The position numbers and the translations under genes are program-made. The notes below the pieces were generated by a model. The model did not search any database and was not told the origin of the DNA. It worked only from the letters and a program-made list of their open reading frames with translations. From Saprospiraceae bacterium UBA7328 (GTDB lineage: Bacteria; Bacteroidota; Bacteroidia; Chitinophagales; Saprospiraceae), in the NCBI GenBank assembly GCA_002471345.1, contig DKPS01000195.1:11068-46445 (forward strand): DNA of 35,378 nt, given 5' to 3'. Shown here piece by piece: positions 8,545 through 16,327 of this stretch. Positions within the stretch are counted from its first letter, which is position 1; each line of letters begins with the position of its first letter.

Positions 8545-9384
8545 TTAATAATCTCCCAGAGTTTCCTCTAGCTGTGAAAGAGCTATTTCAGTTTGTTCTG
8601 CATTAGGTGCTTTTCCATGCCAGTGATGAGTACCTGCCATAAAATCCACTCCTTCACCCATGTTTGTTTTCATAAGAATACAAACGGGTTTGCCATTTCT
8701 AAGGTTCTTGGCGTTATTCAGGGTTGTTTTGAGCTCATCAATGTTATGGCCATCTACATACATAACTTCCCATCCAAAAGCCTTCCACTTTCCTTCAAGA
8801 TCTCCAAGAGTTATAACATCATCATTGGCCCCATCAATCTGTTGCCCATTCCAATCTATAGTCAGCACTAGATTATCCACTTTGTTGTGAGCAGCGAATA
8901 GAGCAGCTTCCCATATTTGTCCTTCTTGAAGTTCACCATCTCCGGTCAGTACAAAGACGGTTTTGTCATCTCCATTCAGCCTTTTAGTAAGTGCCATTCC
9001 TATGGCTACTGAAACACCTTGCCCCAATGAACCAGATGCTACCCTTATTCCAGGAAGCCCTTCATGAGTGGCTGGGTGACCTTGAAGTCTTGAGTTGATC
9101 TGTCTAAAAGTTGCTAGTTCATTTACATTAAAATATCCTGCTCTTGCCAAAACACTATAATATAATGGAGAAATGTGCCCGTTGGAAAGAAAGAACACAT
9201 CTTCATTTTTAGCTTCCATGTTAAATGCAGGATCATGATCCATAATAGAGAAAAACAATATGGTGAGATAATCAGCACAACCTAGTGATCCTCCTGGATG
9301 CCCACTTGCTGCAGATGATACCTGCCGAATTATATCTCTCCTTACTTGTGAAGCTATGTTTTTTAAATCTTGATTTGATTTCAT
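8545..9384 (-). CDS. Transketolase, N-terminal subunit (TPP diphosphate-binding)
   Basis: The 279-residue protein is the N-terminal half of transketolase. The Mg-TPP motif begins GDGELQEGQIWEA (from residue 148) and continues to NGQQIDG near residue 179. Other family motifs are SAASGHPGGSLGCADYL and SGSLGQGVSVAIGMAL. It needs the C-subunit encoded immediately downstream for activity. It is the first gene after the HU terminator at 9445-9469, so it should have its own promoter in the short 9385-9433 spacer. No consensus match is obvious there. Confidence 0.93.
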   Translation of the reverse strand: MKSNQDLKNIASQVRRDIIRQVSSAASGHPGGSLGCADYLTILFFSIMDHDPAFNMEAKNEDVFFLSNGHISPLYYSVLARAGYFNVNELATFRQINSRLQGHPATHEGLPGIRVASGSLGQGVSVAIGMALTKRLNGDDKTVFVLTGDGELQEGQIWEAALFAAHNKVDNLVLTIDWNGQQIDGANDDVITLGDLEGKWKAFGWEVMYVDGHNIDELKTTLNNAKNLRNGKPVCILMKTNMGEGVDFMAGTHHWHGKAPNAEQTEIALSQLEETLGDY

Positions 9385-9438
9385 ACTTACTTTTTGAAGC
9401 CTTTTATAGTAGTAGAAGGCATTTCGTGCGGCGAAAAT

Positions 9439-9469
9439 AAAAAAGGCAATCTACAAAGTGTAGATTGCC
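9439..9469 (-). terminator. Rho-independent terminator of the HU gene
   Basis: GGCAATCTACA (9445-9455) pairs perfectly with TGTAGATTGCC (9459-9469), an 11-base-pair stem with a three-base loop. On the minus strand the stem is followed by TTTTTTATTTT. It begins 30 bases after the HU stop codon and sits before the transketolase genes, so HU is a separate transcription unit. Confidence 0.9.
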
Positions 9470-9498
9470 CCCAACAATTAAAGTGTTTGTTATACTTA

Positions 9499-9774
9499 TT
9501 AGCCGTTTACGGATTCAGCTAGTGCTTTTCCTGGCTTAAATTTAATCTGTGTTTTTGCTTGTATTTTGATGGTTGCTCCTGTCGCAGGGTTTCTTCCGTC
9601 TCTTGCAGCTCTCTCAGATGTAGAAAAAGTACCAAAGCCAATAAATGCAGCTTTTTCCTTGTTTTTCAATGTTGATTCAATACAATTGAATACGCAGTTA
9701 ACTGCTTCACTTGCTTGATCTTTAGTGATTCCAGCAGAATCAGCTACGGTGTTGATTAAATCACCTTTGTTCAT
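9499..9774 (-). CDS. HU/IHF-family DNA-binding protein
   Basis: The 91-residue protein has the full histone-like HU fold. The N-terminal helices (MNKGDLINTVADSAGITKDQ) are followed by the GFGTF turn and the DNA-binding arm with its conserved GRNPATGATIKI tip. The C-terminal FKPGKAL motif is intact. Such proteins bend and compact the nucleoid and assist replication and regulation. It is monocistronic: a consensus promoter lies 37-69 bases upstream and a strong hairpin terminator lies downstream, as expected for a highly expressed architectural protein. Confidence 0.96.
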   Translation of the reverse strand: MNKGDLINTVADSAGITKDQASEAVNCVFNCIESTLKNKEKAAFIGFGTFSTSERAARDGRNPATGATIKIQAKTQIKFKPGKALAESVNG

Positions 9775-9810
9775 AAAAATGAATTTTTGATTAAATGAAT
9801 AATTAAAATG

Positions 9811-9843
9811 TAAAGCTATGATTAAATAAAATTAAAATGCAAA
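9811..9843 (-). promoter_or_regulatory. Bacteroidota-type promoter of the HU gene
   Basis: On the minus strand TTTG (9843-9840) is followed after 21 bases by TAGCTTTA (9818-9811). This matches the known Bacteroidota consensus TTTG-N19-21-TAnnTTTG in 11 of 12 informative positions counting loosely, with only the final G missing. It places the transcript start near 9804 and gives a leader of about 30 bases. Confidence 0.6.
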
Positions 9844-9861
9844 TCTGCTTTTTAAATGCTA

Positions 9862-10095
9862 TCTAGACTAATGAATAAAAGCATTTTAAAATACAAATTA
9901 AACAAAATTTTAATTCATAATTGTCTAATATAAATGCTATAATTTTTGATATTTTCTATTTTTAAAAATATTTGATACTGAATGACCTTTTTGAAGTGTA
10001 GAAACCTATAATTGAAGAGAATACTTCTTAAATCATTGGTTTTCAAACTCTTTGAGGTGTTTCCATCAAAATCTTCTGTTTTAGAATAATCACAT
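9862..10095. other. AT-rich intergenic spacer, no gene seen
   Basis: This lies between the HU promoter and the end of the DppC-like permease gene. It is very AT-rich with scattered TTTAAA/ATTAAAA runs. A weak imperfect inverted repeat (9851-9860 with 9880-9889) overlaps its edge. The one short reading frame here (to 10136) overlaps the permease gene's 3' end, has low-complexity composition and no recognisable motif, so I do not call it. Confidence 0.5.
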
Positions 10096-11166
10096 TTAAA
10101 ATGCCTTCTTAGACAGTTTATTGTAATGTTCTGCAAGAATATTCAATGAAAAGAGAGTAAAAGTAATGGTAAACCCAGGAAATACGGCTAACCACCATGC
10201 CCCAAAATCTTCTCTGCTCTGTCTCAACAGTCCACCCCAACTAGGTAAATCCAATGGTAATCCAAGCCCTAAGAAGGACAATGTGGACTCCATTAAAATA
10301 TTGCCAGAGATTAAAAATGCCATGGAAACTAGAATCAAAGGCATTACATTGGGTAGAATATGTTTGAGTATAATTCTAAAGTCGGAGAGCCCCATTATTT
10401 TAGCGTTGATTACATATGTCTGTTGTTTTATCTCTAACACCTCTCCTCTCACCAATCTTAAAATTCTAGACCACCCTAATGCCCCTAAAAGGAGGGTAGT
10501 GGTCCAAAGACCCTGACTCTTTAAAAAAGTTATTAGGAAAAGTAGAAGAAATAATTTAGGAACAGCTCTGAAGATTTCTGTGAACCTCATGACTATACTA
10601 TCCATAGGAAAAGCAATAATTCCTTTGAGTGATCGTGACAAAAGCCTGAGCAAAGTAATTAAGAAAAAGATCCCCAAAATAACACTAAGAATAAACAGCA
10701 AATTATTGAAATATAATTTTTGATCACCTCTCACCCATGACCATTCATAAGCATAGAAACAAATTAGGATAGTCCCAATAACAAATAGAATTATCTGAAA
10801 AGGATGGATAATTAATGAATTGTTTCCATAGTATGCAGATGCTAGTCCAAGTGAGGTGCCGAAAAGAATGGAAATTAGACTTGCAAAAAATCCTAATAGT
10901 ATAGATGTCCTGCTACCATGGATCAAAATAGACGCAACATCTCGTCCTCTACCATCCGTGCCAAGTGGATGAACACGGTCAATATCATTGTAAGTGTCAA
11001 CGAAACCTGGAGGTTCAAAGGTGTTATTCTTTTGTCCAATTGTATTAGGCCCATACTTAACGAGAAGGCCATTATCTGTATTTGCTAAGATTGAGGCAAA
11101 AAGAGCTATTACAGCTACAAGAAGTAGGAAGAAAAAAGCAAGTTTAGCAGATATAGAATTAAACAT
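10096..11166 (-). CDS. DppC/OppC-like ABC transporter permease with extra membrane hairpin
   Basis: The 356-residue inner-membrane protein has the DppC/OppC features: one N-terminal membrane helix (about 9-28), a periplasmic segment with HPLGTDGRGRDVASILIHGSR (66 onwards), and the cytoplasmic EAA loop near AKIMGLSDFRIILKHILPN. Family members carry peptides, nickel or related solutes with a DppB-type partner. It is unusual because about 70 residues (116-185), holding two additional predicted membrane helices, are inserted between ASAYYG and the MDSIVMRFTEIFRAVP segment, where ordinary DppC proteins are continuous. No DppB, ATPase or binding-protein gene is adjacent, so partners must be encoded elsewhere. 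A MarR gene lies 50 bases upstream on the same strand. Confidence 0.85.
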   Translation of the reverse strand: MFNSISAKLAFFFLLLVAVIALFASILANTDNGLLVKYGPNTIGQKNNTFEPPGFVDTYNDIDRVHPLGTDGRGRDVASILIHGSRTSILLGFFASLISILFGTSLGLASAYYGNNSLIIHPFQIILFVIGTILICFYAYEWSWVRGDQKLYFNNLLFILSVILGIFFLITLLRLLSRSLKGIIAFPMDSIVMRFTEIFRAVPKLFLLLFLITFLKSQGLWTTTLLLGALGWSRILRLVRGEVLEIKQQTYVINAKIMGLSDFRIILKHILPNVMPLILVSMAFLISGNILMESTLSFLGLGLPLDLPSWGGLLRQSREDFGAWWLAVFPGFTITFTLFSLNILAEHYNKLSKKAF

Positions 11167-11216
11167 TTATCAATGCATGTACAAATGTAAATTTAACATT
11201 GATTATATGGGATTGT

Positions 11217-11660
11217 CTAGACTTTCTCTATTGATTCATAATTTTCCCAAAGTTGATCTAGAACTTTCATAAAAGATGCAAAATCTTTATCGTTTATATT
11301 TTGATATCCCACTGCTCTTAATTCTTCTATAATAGGAAGGGCTTTGTCGATTATATTTTGACCTTTTTTAGTTACTGTAAGTTTGAATCTCTTTTGATCT
11401 CCTTCAAATCTTTTCTTTTTTACTAAGCCTCTATCACAAAGACCACTTATTACTCTGGATGTTGTGGCTCTATTTCGATAACTAAGTTTGGATATGGCTA
11501 CTTGAGAAGCATCTTCGCCCATGTCATGAATGCGATGTAGGATTACCCATTGTTCAATAGTAAGATCAATCCCGTTTTTTTTGAATTGATTTAGAAAGAC
11601 GGTAATTATCTTTTTGAGTGTTCTGTCCAGGTAGAATCCGAAACCGATGTTTTTGGCCAT
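11217..11660 (-). CDS. MarR-family transcriptional regulator
   Basis: The 147-residue protein has the winged-helix MarR layout: a dimerisation helix at each end and a central DNA-binding helix in SQVAISKLSYRNRATTSRVI, followed by the wing around LVKKKRFEGDQKRFKLTVTKKG. MarR proteins repress nearby genes and release DNA on binding small ligands or after oxidation. It could regulate itself, the permease 50 bases downstream, and/or the divergent gamma-glutamyltransferase. No ligand can be inferred. Confidence 0.9.
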   Translation of the reverse strand: MAKNIGFGFYLDRTLKKIITVFLNQFKKNGIDLTIEQWVILHRIHDMGEDASQVAISKLSYRNRATTSRVISGLCDRGLVKKKRFEGDQKRFKLTVTKKGQNIIDKALPIIEELRAVGYQNINDKDFASFMKVLDQLWENYESIEKV

Positions 11661-11674
11661 GAAAAAAGTTTTGG

Positions 11675-11685
11675 ACTATAATAGT
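11675..11685. promoter_or_regulatory. Possible MarR operator palindrome
   Basis: ACTAT-A-ATAGT is a perfect 11-base palindrome 15 bases before the MarR start codon, in the region shared with the divergent gamma-glutamyltransferase gene. Autoregulatory MarR sites usually sit in this position. The arms are only five bases, so it could be chance. Confidence 0.3.
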
Positions 11686-11913
11686 ATACATTTTTCATGG
11701 TTTACGAAATGGTTTATTGTGATCAAAATATAACAATACTAGATTAAGGTTGACTTAATTTCTGGATTGCGATGAGAAAATACAAAGAATAGCCTTTTCA
11801 TTATTTTGATTTAAATTGAGTGCATAAATCCTCCTTTTAAGAGAACAATTCTGAAAGACTTTTTTTCTTTGAGAGAGAGGATAGAATTTCAGGGAGCTTT
11901 GTATTTTGCTATA

Positions 11914-13371
11914 ATGAATTATGCCATTGCATGTGGACACAAAATAACCGCTCAAGCTGCAGAGGATGTGCTCCAGCTGGGAGGGAATGCAGTTGATGCA
12001 GCAATAGCAGCCTTTGCCACATCTTGGATTGCAGAACCATGTATGTCTGGTCCAGGAGGGGGAGCTTTTGCTACCATTAGGATAGACAACAAAGTTTTTA
12101 CCCTTGATTGTTTTGCCAATACCCCATCTGTAAAGAAACCAAAAGAAGAAGTACAATATATTCCAGTGAACGTTGATTTTGGTGACACCACAGAACTTTT
12201 CTATTCAGGGTTTGGTTCAATAGCCGTACCTGGAGCAATAGATGGGATATTTAAATTGCATGAAATAGGTGGAACCTTGCCTATAAAAGATCTTTTATAC
12301 CCTGCTATCCAAAATGCAAAAGCTGGTGTAACCCTAAATGATTTTCAGCATTATGATCTTCATTTGCTGAGGGATATCATTGGGCATTCTAGCAGAGGGA
12401 AAGAGATATTTTTTGGAGAGGATGAACTTGTTCCAATTGGAACAAATATAGCCATGCCTTATTTGGCTGATTTTCTTGAATTTTTATCATTTGAAGGTCG
12501 AGATGCTTTTTACCAAGGAGAAATAGCCTCTAATATTGCCAAGATCTCTGAGGAAAATGGAGGGCATATTTCGTTAAATGATCTTAAGAATTATAAGGCC
12601 CAACTTAGTAATGCTCTCAATCAAAAATTCCATCAAAAAGAAATCTTCACTATAGGTTCACCGAGTATAGGAGGAAGTATGTTAGTCCGCCTTTTACAAA
12701 TATTTGGAAAAGAGATGAAATACTGCACCGACAGATTAGTCCTTGCTCTTGAAAAATTCGAGAACCTTAAGAAATCTGGAGTTTTTGATAAATCAATTGT
12801 TGATCTAGGAGGATTAAAGAAAGGAGGGACATCACATATAAGTATCGTCGATCAAAATAAGAATGCTATTAGTCTATCTATGTCTTTAGGTGAAGGCAGC
12901 GGTTGTTTTGTGCCTGGAACAGATATCCATCTCAATAATATGCTAGGAGAAGAATCATTGCTTCCAAATGGAATCCATTCATGGCGAGAGAATGCAAGGA
13001 TGAGTTCTATGATGACACCTACAATATTACTTGATAATAAAGAAGGCCAAATTTCCGCTTTGGGCTCTGGTGGAGCAAGTAGGATACCGACCATGATAGG
13101 TCAAGTCATTTATCATTCCCTCATTGGCCTTAATAATATTTCAGATGCTATATCGCATCCAAGAGTACATTTTGTAAATGATGTTTGGCAATCTGAGCCT
13201 GGGTTTCAACGACCCATGCATCTATCACCCGATGACTGGTTTGAATGGCAAAAGCCTTCATTATTCTTCGGTGGTACTCATTGTGCAGCAGCTATAAATA
13301 AAAAATATATTGCTGTAGGTGATTCACGTCGATCTGGTGTAGGAGTACTAGGGCAACGATACGGTTTTTGA
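11914..13371 (+). CDS. ggt: Gamma-glutamyltransferase-like Ntn hydrolase, apparently cytoplasmic
   Basis: The 485-residue protein belongs to the gamma-glutamyltranspeptidase family, which cleaves or transfers the gamma-glutamyl group of glutathione and related compounds. The precursor normally cuts itself before a nucleophilic Thr. Here that is Thr306 in KKGGTSHISIVD, leaving a large N-terminal and a small C-terminal subunit. Supporting motifs are GGNAVDAAIA, CMSGPGGGAFATI, GSIAVPGAIDG, GSGCFVPGTDIHLNN and ALGSGGASRIPTM. I use the ATG at 11914. A TTG 45 bases upstream would extend the frame without adding a signal peptide. It is shorter than classical enzymes (about 540-580), and the missing signal suggests a cytoplasmic role in glutathione, gamma-glutamyl or other amide turnover. 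It is divergent from the MarR gene. Confidence 0.88.
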   Translation: MNYAIACGHKITAQAAEDVLQLGGNAVDAAIAAFATSWIAEPCMSGPGGGAFATIRIDNKVFTLDCFANTPSVKKPKEEVQYIPVNVDFGDTTELFYSGFGSIAVPGAIDGIFKLHEIGGTLPIKDLLYPAIQNAKAGVTLNDFQHYDLHLLRDIIGHSSRGKEIFFGEDELVPIGTNIAMPYLADFLEFLSFEGRDAFYQGEIASNIAKISEENGGHISLNDLKNYKAQLSNALNQKFHQKEIFTIGSPSIGGSMLVRLLQIFGKEMKYCTDRLVLALEKFENLKKSGVFDKSIVDLGGLKKGGTSHISIVDQNKNAISLSMSLGEGSGCFVPGTDIHLNNMLGEESLLPNGIHSWRENARMSSMMTPTILLDNKEGQISALGSGGASRIPTMIGQVIYHSLIGLNNISDAISHPRVHFVNDVWQSEPGFQRPMHLSPDDWFEWQKPSLFFGGTHCAAAINKKYIAVGDSRRSGVGVLGQRYGF

Positions 13372-13504
13372 AAATTCAGATAGAAGAACATTCGAGCCTA
13401 ATGTAAGATTGCAAAAATTAGAGAACAAGGTAGAATCTATAAATACCTAGAATATTAATGATTTGGTGCGTATTTCTACAAAAAGAGGGTTGAGTTATCA
13501 ATAA

Positions 13505-14215
13505 TCAAGTCAACAAATTTCCTAACTCGTCCCACTCTGCTTGTACATCTCTTTTACTCTGATCTACAAATTTAGCCATCCACTCCTCAGGATAGGACAT
13601 ACCATGCTTGTCTAATACATCCTGAGGTACTCCATCCCAGGCATTAGGTCTGTTTCCTACATACCCAAGGTCATCTATTCCAATTTTAGTAGTATAGTAA
13701 CCAGTAAGAGTAAGGTTTCTCATTCTTTTAAAAAACTCTATTCCAGGCCCCATCTCAGGTTTTTTGCCATCTGGATCTGGATAAGCAATGTCATCTACTA
13801 TGGCTGTTTGCTCTGTATCAGAACAGGATATAAATCTCTTATTAAATCGTTTATTAGATTCCCCATCAATCCACATTAAACCACCTCTAATCGGGATTTG
13901 ATGAGAAGGCAAATCTTTAGATATAAATTCTATGAAAGCGGGGACTTCTGCATCTGTAGCGGATCCAGCAGTTGGTGTAGGAGGTAAAATAATATCACAC
14001 AATGTAGCAATAGTAGTTAGCTCATGCTCATTGTAGAATTGTTCTGAGTTAATACTCTTGTCATGCTCCTCTTCTGTTGGAGTGCGGCCATAACCTAGGC
14101 CTTTGGGTAATTCAATTTCTACTTTATCTTCATCTACTTTGCATCCGGATGTTCCTAAAGTAGCACCGGCTACACCTCCTACTAATAATGACTTTAATGT
14201 ATCTCTCCGCTTCAT
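13505..14215 (-). CDS. Gluconate 2-dehydrogenase subunit 3-like Tat lipoprotein
   Basis: The 236-residue protein resembles the small subunit 3 of membrane-bound flavin dehydrogenases such as gluconate 2-dehydrogenase. Its N-terminus has a twin-arginine motif (RRDTLK, Arg3-Arg4) and a lipobox-like GTSGC with Cys25, so it is probably exported folded and lipidated. The body has LTTIATLCDIILPPTPTAGS and VPAFIEFI, typical of this family. Its ATG overlaps the stop of the GMC oxidoreductase gene by four bases (ATGA), indicating translational coupling. The GMC partner has no signal peptide, so this subunit probably carries it through the Tat pathway. Confidence 0.85.
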   Translation of the reverse strand: MKRRDTLKSLLVGGVAGATLGTSGCKVDEDKVEIELPKGLGYGRTPTEEEHDKSINSEQFYNEHELTTIATLCDIILPPTPTAGSATDAEVPAFIEFISKDLPSHQIPIRGGLMWIDGESNKRFNKRFISCSDTEQTAIVDDIAYPDPDGKKPEMGPGIEFFKRMRNLTLTGYYTTKIGIDDLGYVGNRPNAWDGVPQDVLDKHGMSYPEEWMAKFVDQSKRDVQAEWDELGNLLT

Positions 14216-15927
14216 ATATTCTTCTTTTTGAATTCTTCTACAATATGTTCTGAGGCCCTCATACTGAGTGCCATTATAGTCCAGGTACAGTTTTTATCTG
14301 CTTGGGAGGTAAATGGTCCTGCATCCACCACATAGACATTTTTCGCATCATGAAGTTGTTGCCATTTATTTGTCACAGAAGTGTTTGGGTCATCTCCCAT
14401 TCTGGTTGTTCCTACTTCATGTATGATTTGACCAGGGGCAAGAAGGCCATAATCTTTGTCTTTACCTGGTAAATCACCCATCATAATTCCTCCCATGTTA
14501 TCAATGACTTCTGCAAATGTTTCAGTCATGTGTTTAGCTTGAAACCTTTCATAGTCAGACCATTTGTAGTCAAATTTCAAGACCGGTATTCCATATTTAT
14601 CTACCACATTTGGATCTATACTGCATCTATTTTCATAACGAGCTATCGACTCACCTCTTCCTGCCATGCCTACATAAGCACCGAAAAATCGCTTTACGTC
14701 ATCTCTAAGCTTGGTCCCATATCCTCCTACATCTCCACCGATGTATTTATTCATGGCATCTACATTAAATCCAAAGCCGTAAGATGGCATTCCCATTCCT
14801 CCCCACACTTCTATATGGTAACCTCGTGGAAAGTCTAGTTTGCTATTATCTCCCCACCATGGGCTGTATACATGCATTCCTCCAGTACCATCTTCATTGT
14901 ATATTTTTCTATCCATCAATGCAGGTACAAAAGCTCCTAATCCTGCTCCTGTGCTATCATGAAGGTACCTTCCTACGTGATCACTACTATTTCCTAATCC
15001 ATTAGGGTGTTGGCTACTTTTAGAATTCAATAAAATACGAGCAGAACTGCATGCCGATGCCCCAAGCACAACAATTTTAGACTTCATTTCATATTCTCGA
15101 TTATCTTCTTTATTGATATAAGAGACCCCTGTAGCTAACCCTTCACTGTCTGTGGTCACACTTTTCACCATACAATTTGTGTATAGATCAACCTGACCAT
15201 TTTTTTGAGCAGGAAAGATGAAAACCGACCCCGCTGAGAAATCTGCATAGGCATTGCATGATCTATTACATTGTCCACAATAGAAACATACTCCTCTCTC
15301 TTTATTGATTCTCTTAGTCAACATAGAAAGCCTTCCAGGAATTACCGGAATACCTGATTTTTTCGCTCCTTTCATATAGTAGAGCTCATGTAGTCTTGGT
15401 TTAGGGGGTGGTAAAAAGAAGCCATCTGGGTCATTAGAAAGTCCTTCATTAGTGCCAAAAACTCCTACAAGCTTATCCAATCTGTCATAAAATGGCTTCA
15501 CTTCGTCATAACTGATGGGCCAGTTTTCACCTAGCCCGTCTACATCTTTATGTTTAAAATCTTTAGGTCCAAATCTTAAAGATATTCTTCCCCAATGATT
15601 AGTTCTTCCGCCTAACATTCTTGCTCTCCACCAAAGAAAATCTGTACCTTCTTCTTTGGTGTATGGCTCTCCATCTACTTCCCAATCTCCCCAAGACATA
15701 TCAAAATCTCCGAATGCCCTGTTTGTACTAGCTCCTCTTCTGGGTGATTCCCATGGCCATTTCATTTGTGTCATGGTAGTAGGATCTTTTGGATCAAAAT
15801 ATGGCCCAGCTTCTACTACAGCTATTTTCATCCCGGCATTAGCGAGTGTAAATGCCGACATTCCTCCTCCAGCACCTGAGCCCACAATAATGGCATCGTA
15901 TTGTTTTGCTGCTTCTATTATTTGCAT
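14212..15927 (-). CDS. GMC-family FAD oxidoreductase (sugar/alcohol dehydrogenase large subunit)
   Basis: The 571-residue flavoprotein has the N-terminal FAD dinucleotide fold (DAIIVGSGAGGGMSAFTLAN, 11-30) and the GMC C-terminal domain (about 420-570). The catalytic pair appears to be His503 in IIHEVGTTRMG and Asn546 in DKNCTWTIMAL. A cysteine cluster C-x2-C-x2-C-x3-C at 214-224 (CFYCGQCNRSC) looks like an iron-sulfur ligand set. Some bacterial FAD glucose dehydrogenases carry a [3Fe-4S] cluster, which would pass electrons from FAD to a cytochrome. No signal peptide is seen; export with the Tat-type small subunit is inferred. The substrate is unknown, likely a sugar, sugar acid or polyol. Confidence 0.92.
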   Translation of the reverse strand: MQIIEAAKQYDAIIVGSGAGGGMSAFTLANAGMKIAVVEAGPYFDPKDPTTMTQMKWPWESPRRGASTNRAFGDFDMSWGDWEVDGEPYTKEEGTDFLWWRARMLGGRTNHWGRISLRFGPKDFKHKDVDGLGENWPISYDEVKPFYDRLDKLVGVFGTNEGLSNDPDGFFLPPPKPRLHELYYMKGAKKSGIPVIPGRLSMLTKRINKERGVCFYCGQCNRSCNAYADFSAGSVFIFPAQKNGQVDLYTNCMVKSVTTDSEGLATGVSYINKEDNREYEMKSKIVVLGASACSSARILLNSKSSQHPNGLGNSSDHVGRYLHDSTGAGLGAFVPALMDRKIYNEDGTGGMHVYSPWWGDNSKLDFPRGYHIEVWGGMGMPSYGFGFNVDAMNKYIGGDVGGYGTKLRDDVKRFFGAYVGMAGRGESIARYENRCSIDPNVVDKYGIPVLKFDYKWSDYERFQAKHMTETFAEVIDNMGGIMMGDLPGKDKDYGLLAPGQIIHEVGTTRMGDDPNTSVTNKWQQLHDAKNVYVVDAGPFTSQADKNCTWTIMALSMRASEHIVEEFKKKNI

Positions 15928-16066
15928 TTGAATTATTATGTTTTTATTTCCTCTTCTTTAGGAAAATGTTGAGAATAAAGAGGCTGACTAAATTTAGGAA
16001 TTTTATTTTTATAGCAGACTCTGTGTGTGAAGTTTTGAAGAATTATTTTGAACAATAGTGGAAGGA

Positions 16067-16300
16067 ATGAAGATAAAAAACCTAAAGACAATCAAGTCAG
16101 ATTCTTACATAGGAAAAAGATGGATATTAGAAGGATTAGGATGGGGTTTAGGAATGTTCGTTTTTTCTTCATTTCTGTATCTATGGACAGTAGGGAAATA
16201 AATTACCCTAGATCCATTATTATATAAACTGGTCTTATGGATACTTGGAGGTTTATTCTTTGGTTTTATTATGAAAATATATACAAGAAAGTATAGTTAA
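16067..16300 (+). pseudogene. Small two-helix membrane protein gene with in-frame stop
   Basis: The frame from ATG 16067 runs 44 codons to TAA at 16199-16201, then continues in the same frame for 32 codons to TAA 16298-16300. Each half has one hydrophobic helix: LGWGLGMFVFSSFLYLW and LYKLVLWILGGLFFGFIMK. Read through, it gives a coherent 77-residue protein with a basic N-terminus, two membrane segments and a basic C-terminus (KIYTRKYS), a common small Bacteroidota membrane-protein shape. The internal TAA is one base from GAA or AAA. It may be a recent nonsense mutation, a sequence error, or a truncated 44-residue protein. It precedes the nitroreductase gene by 27 bases. Confidence 0.6.
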
Positions 16301-16327
16301 GGTCATCTTTTCTAAAAAAAAGAGAAA

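Noticed and set aside
9399..9420. GCCTT/AAGGC hairpin just before the transketolase start
   Set aside because: The stem needs several G-U pairs and has no T-run; probably chance, while the real terminator is at 9439-9469.
9915..10136. 73-residue minus-strand frame beside the permease gene
   Set aside because: It overlaps the permease 3' end, has AT-rich low-complexity composition and shows no motif or signal.
11869..11913. TTG start extending the gamma-glutamyltransferase by 15 residues
   Set aside because: The ATG at 11914 begins exactly at the family N-terminus; the extension adds neither a signal peptide nor a conserved segment.
11755..12191. Minus-strand frames opposite the start of the gamma-glutamyltransferase
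   Set aside because: Shadows of a well-supported gene; no homology-like motifs.
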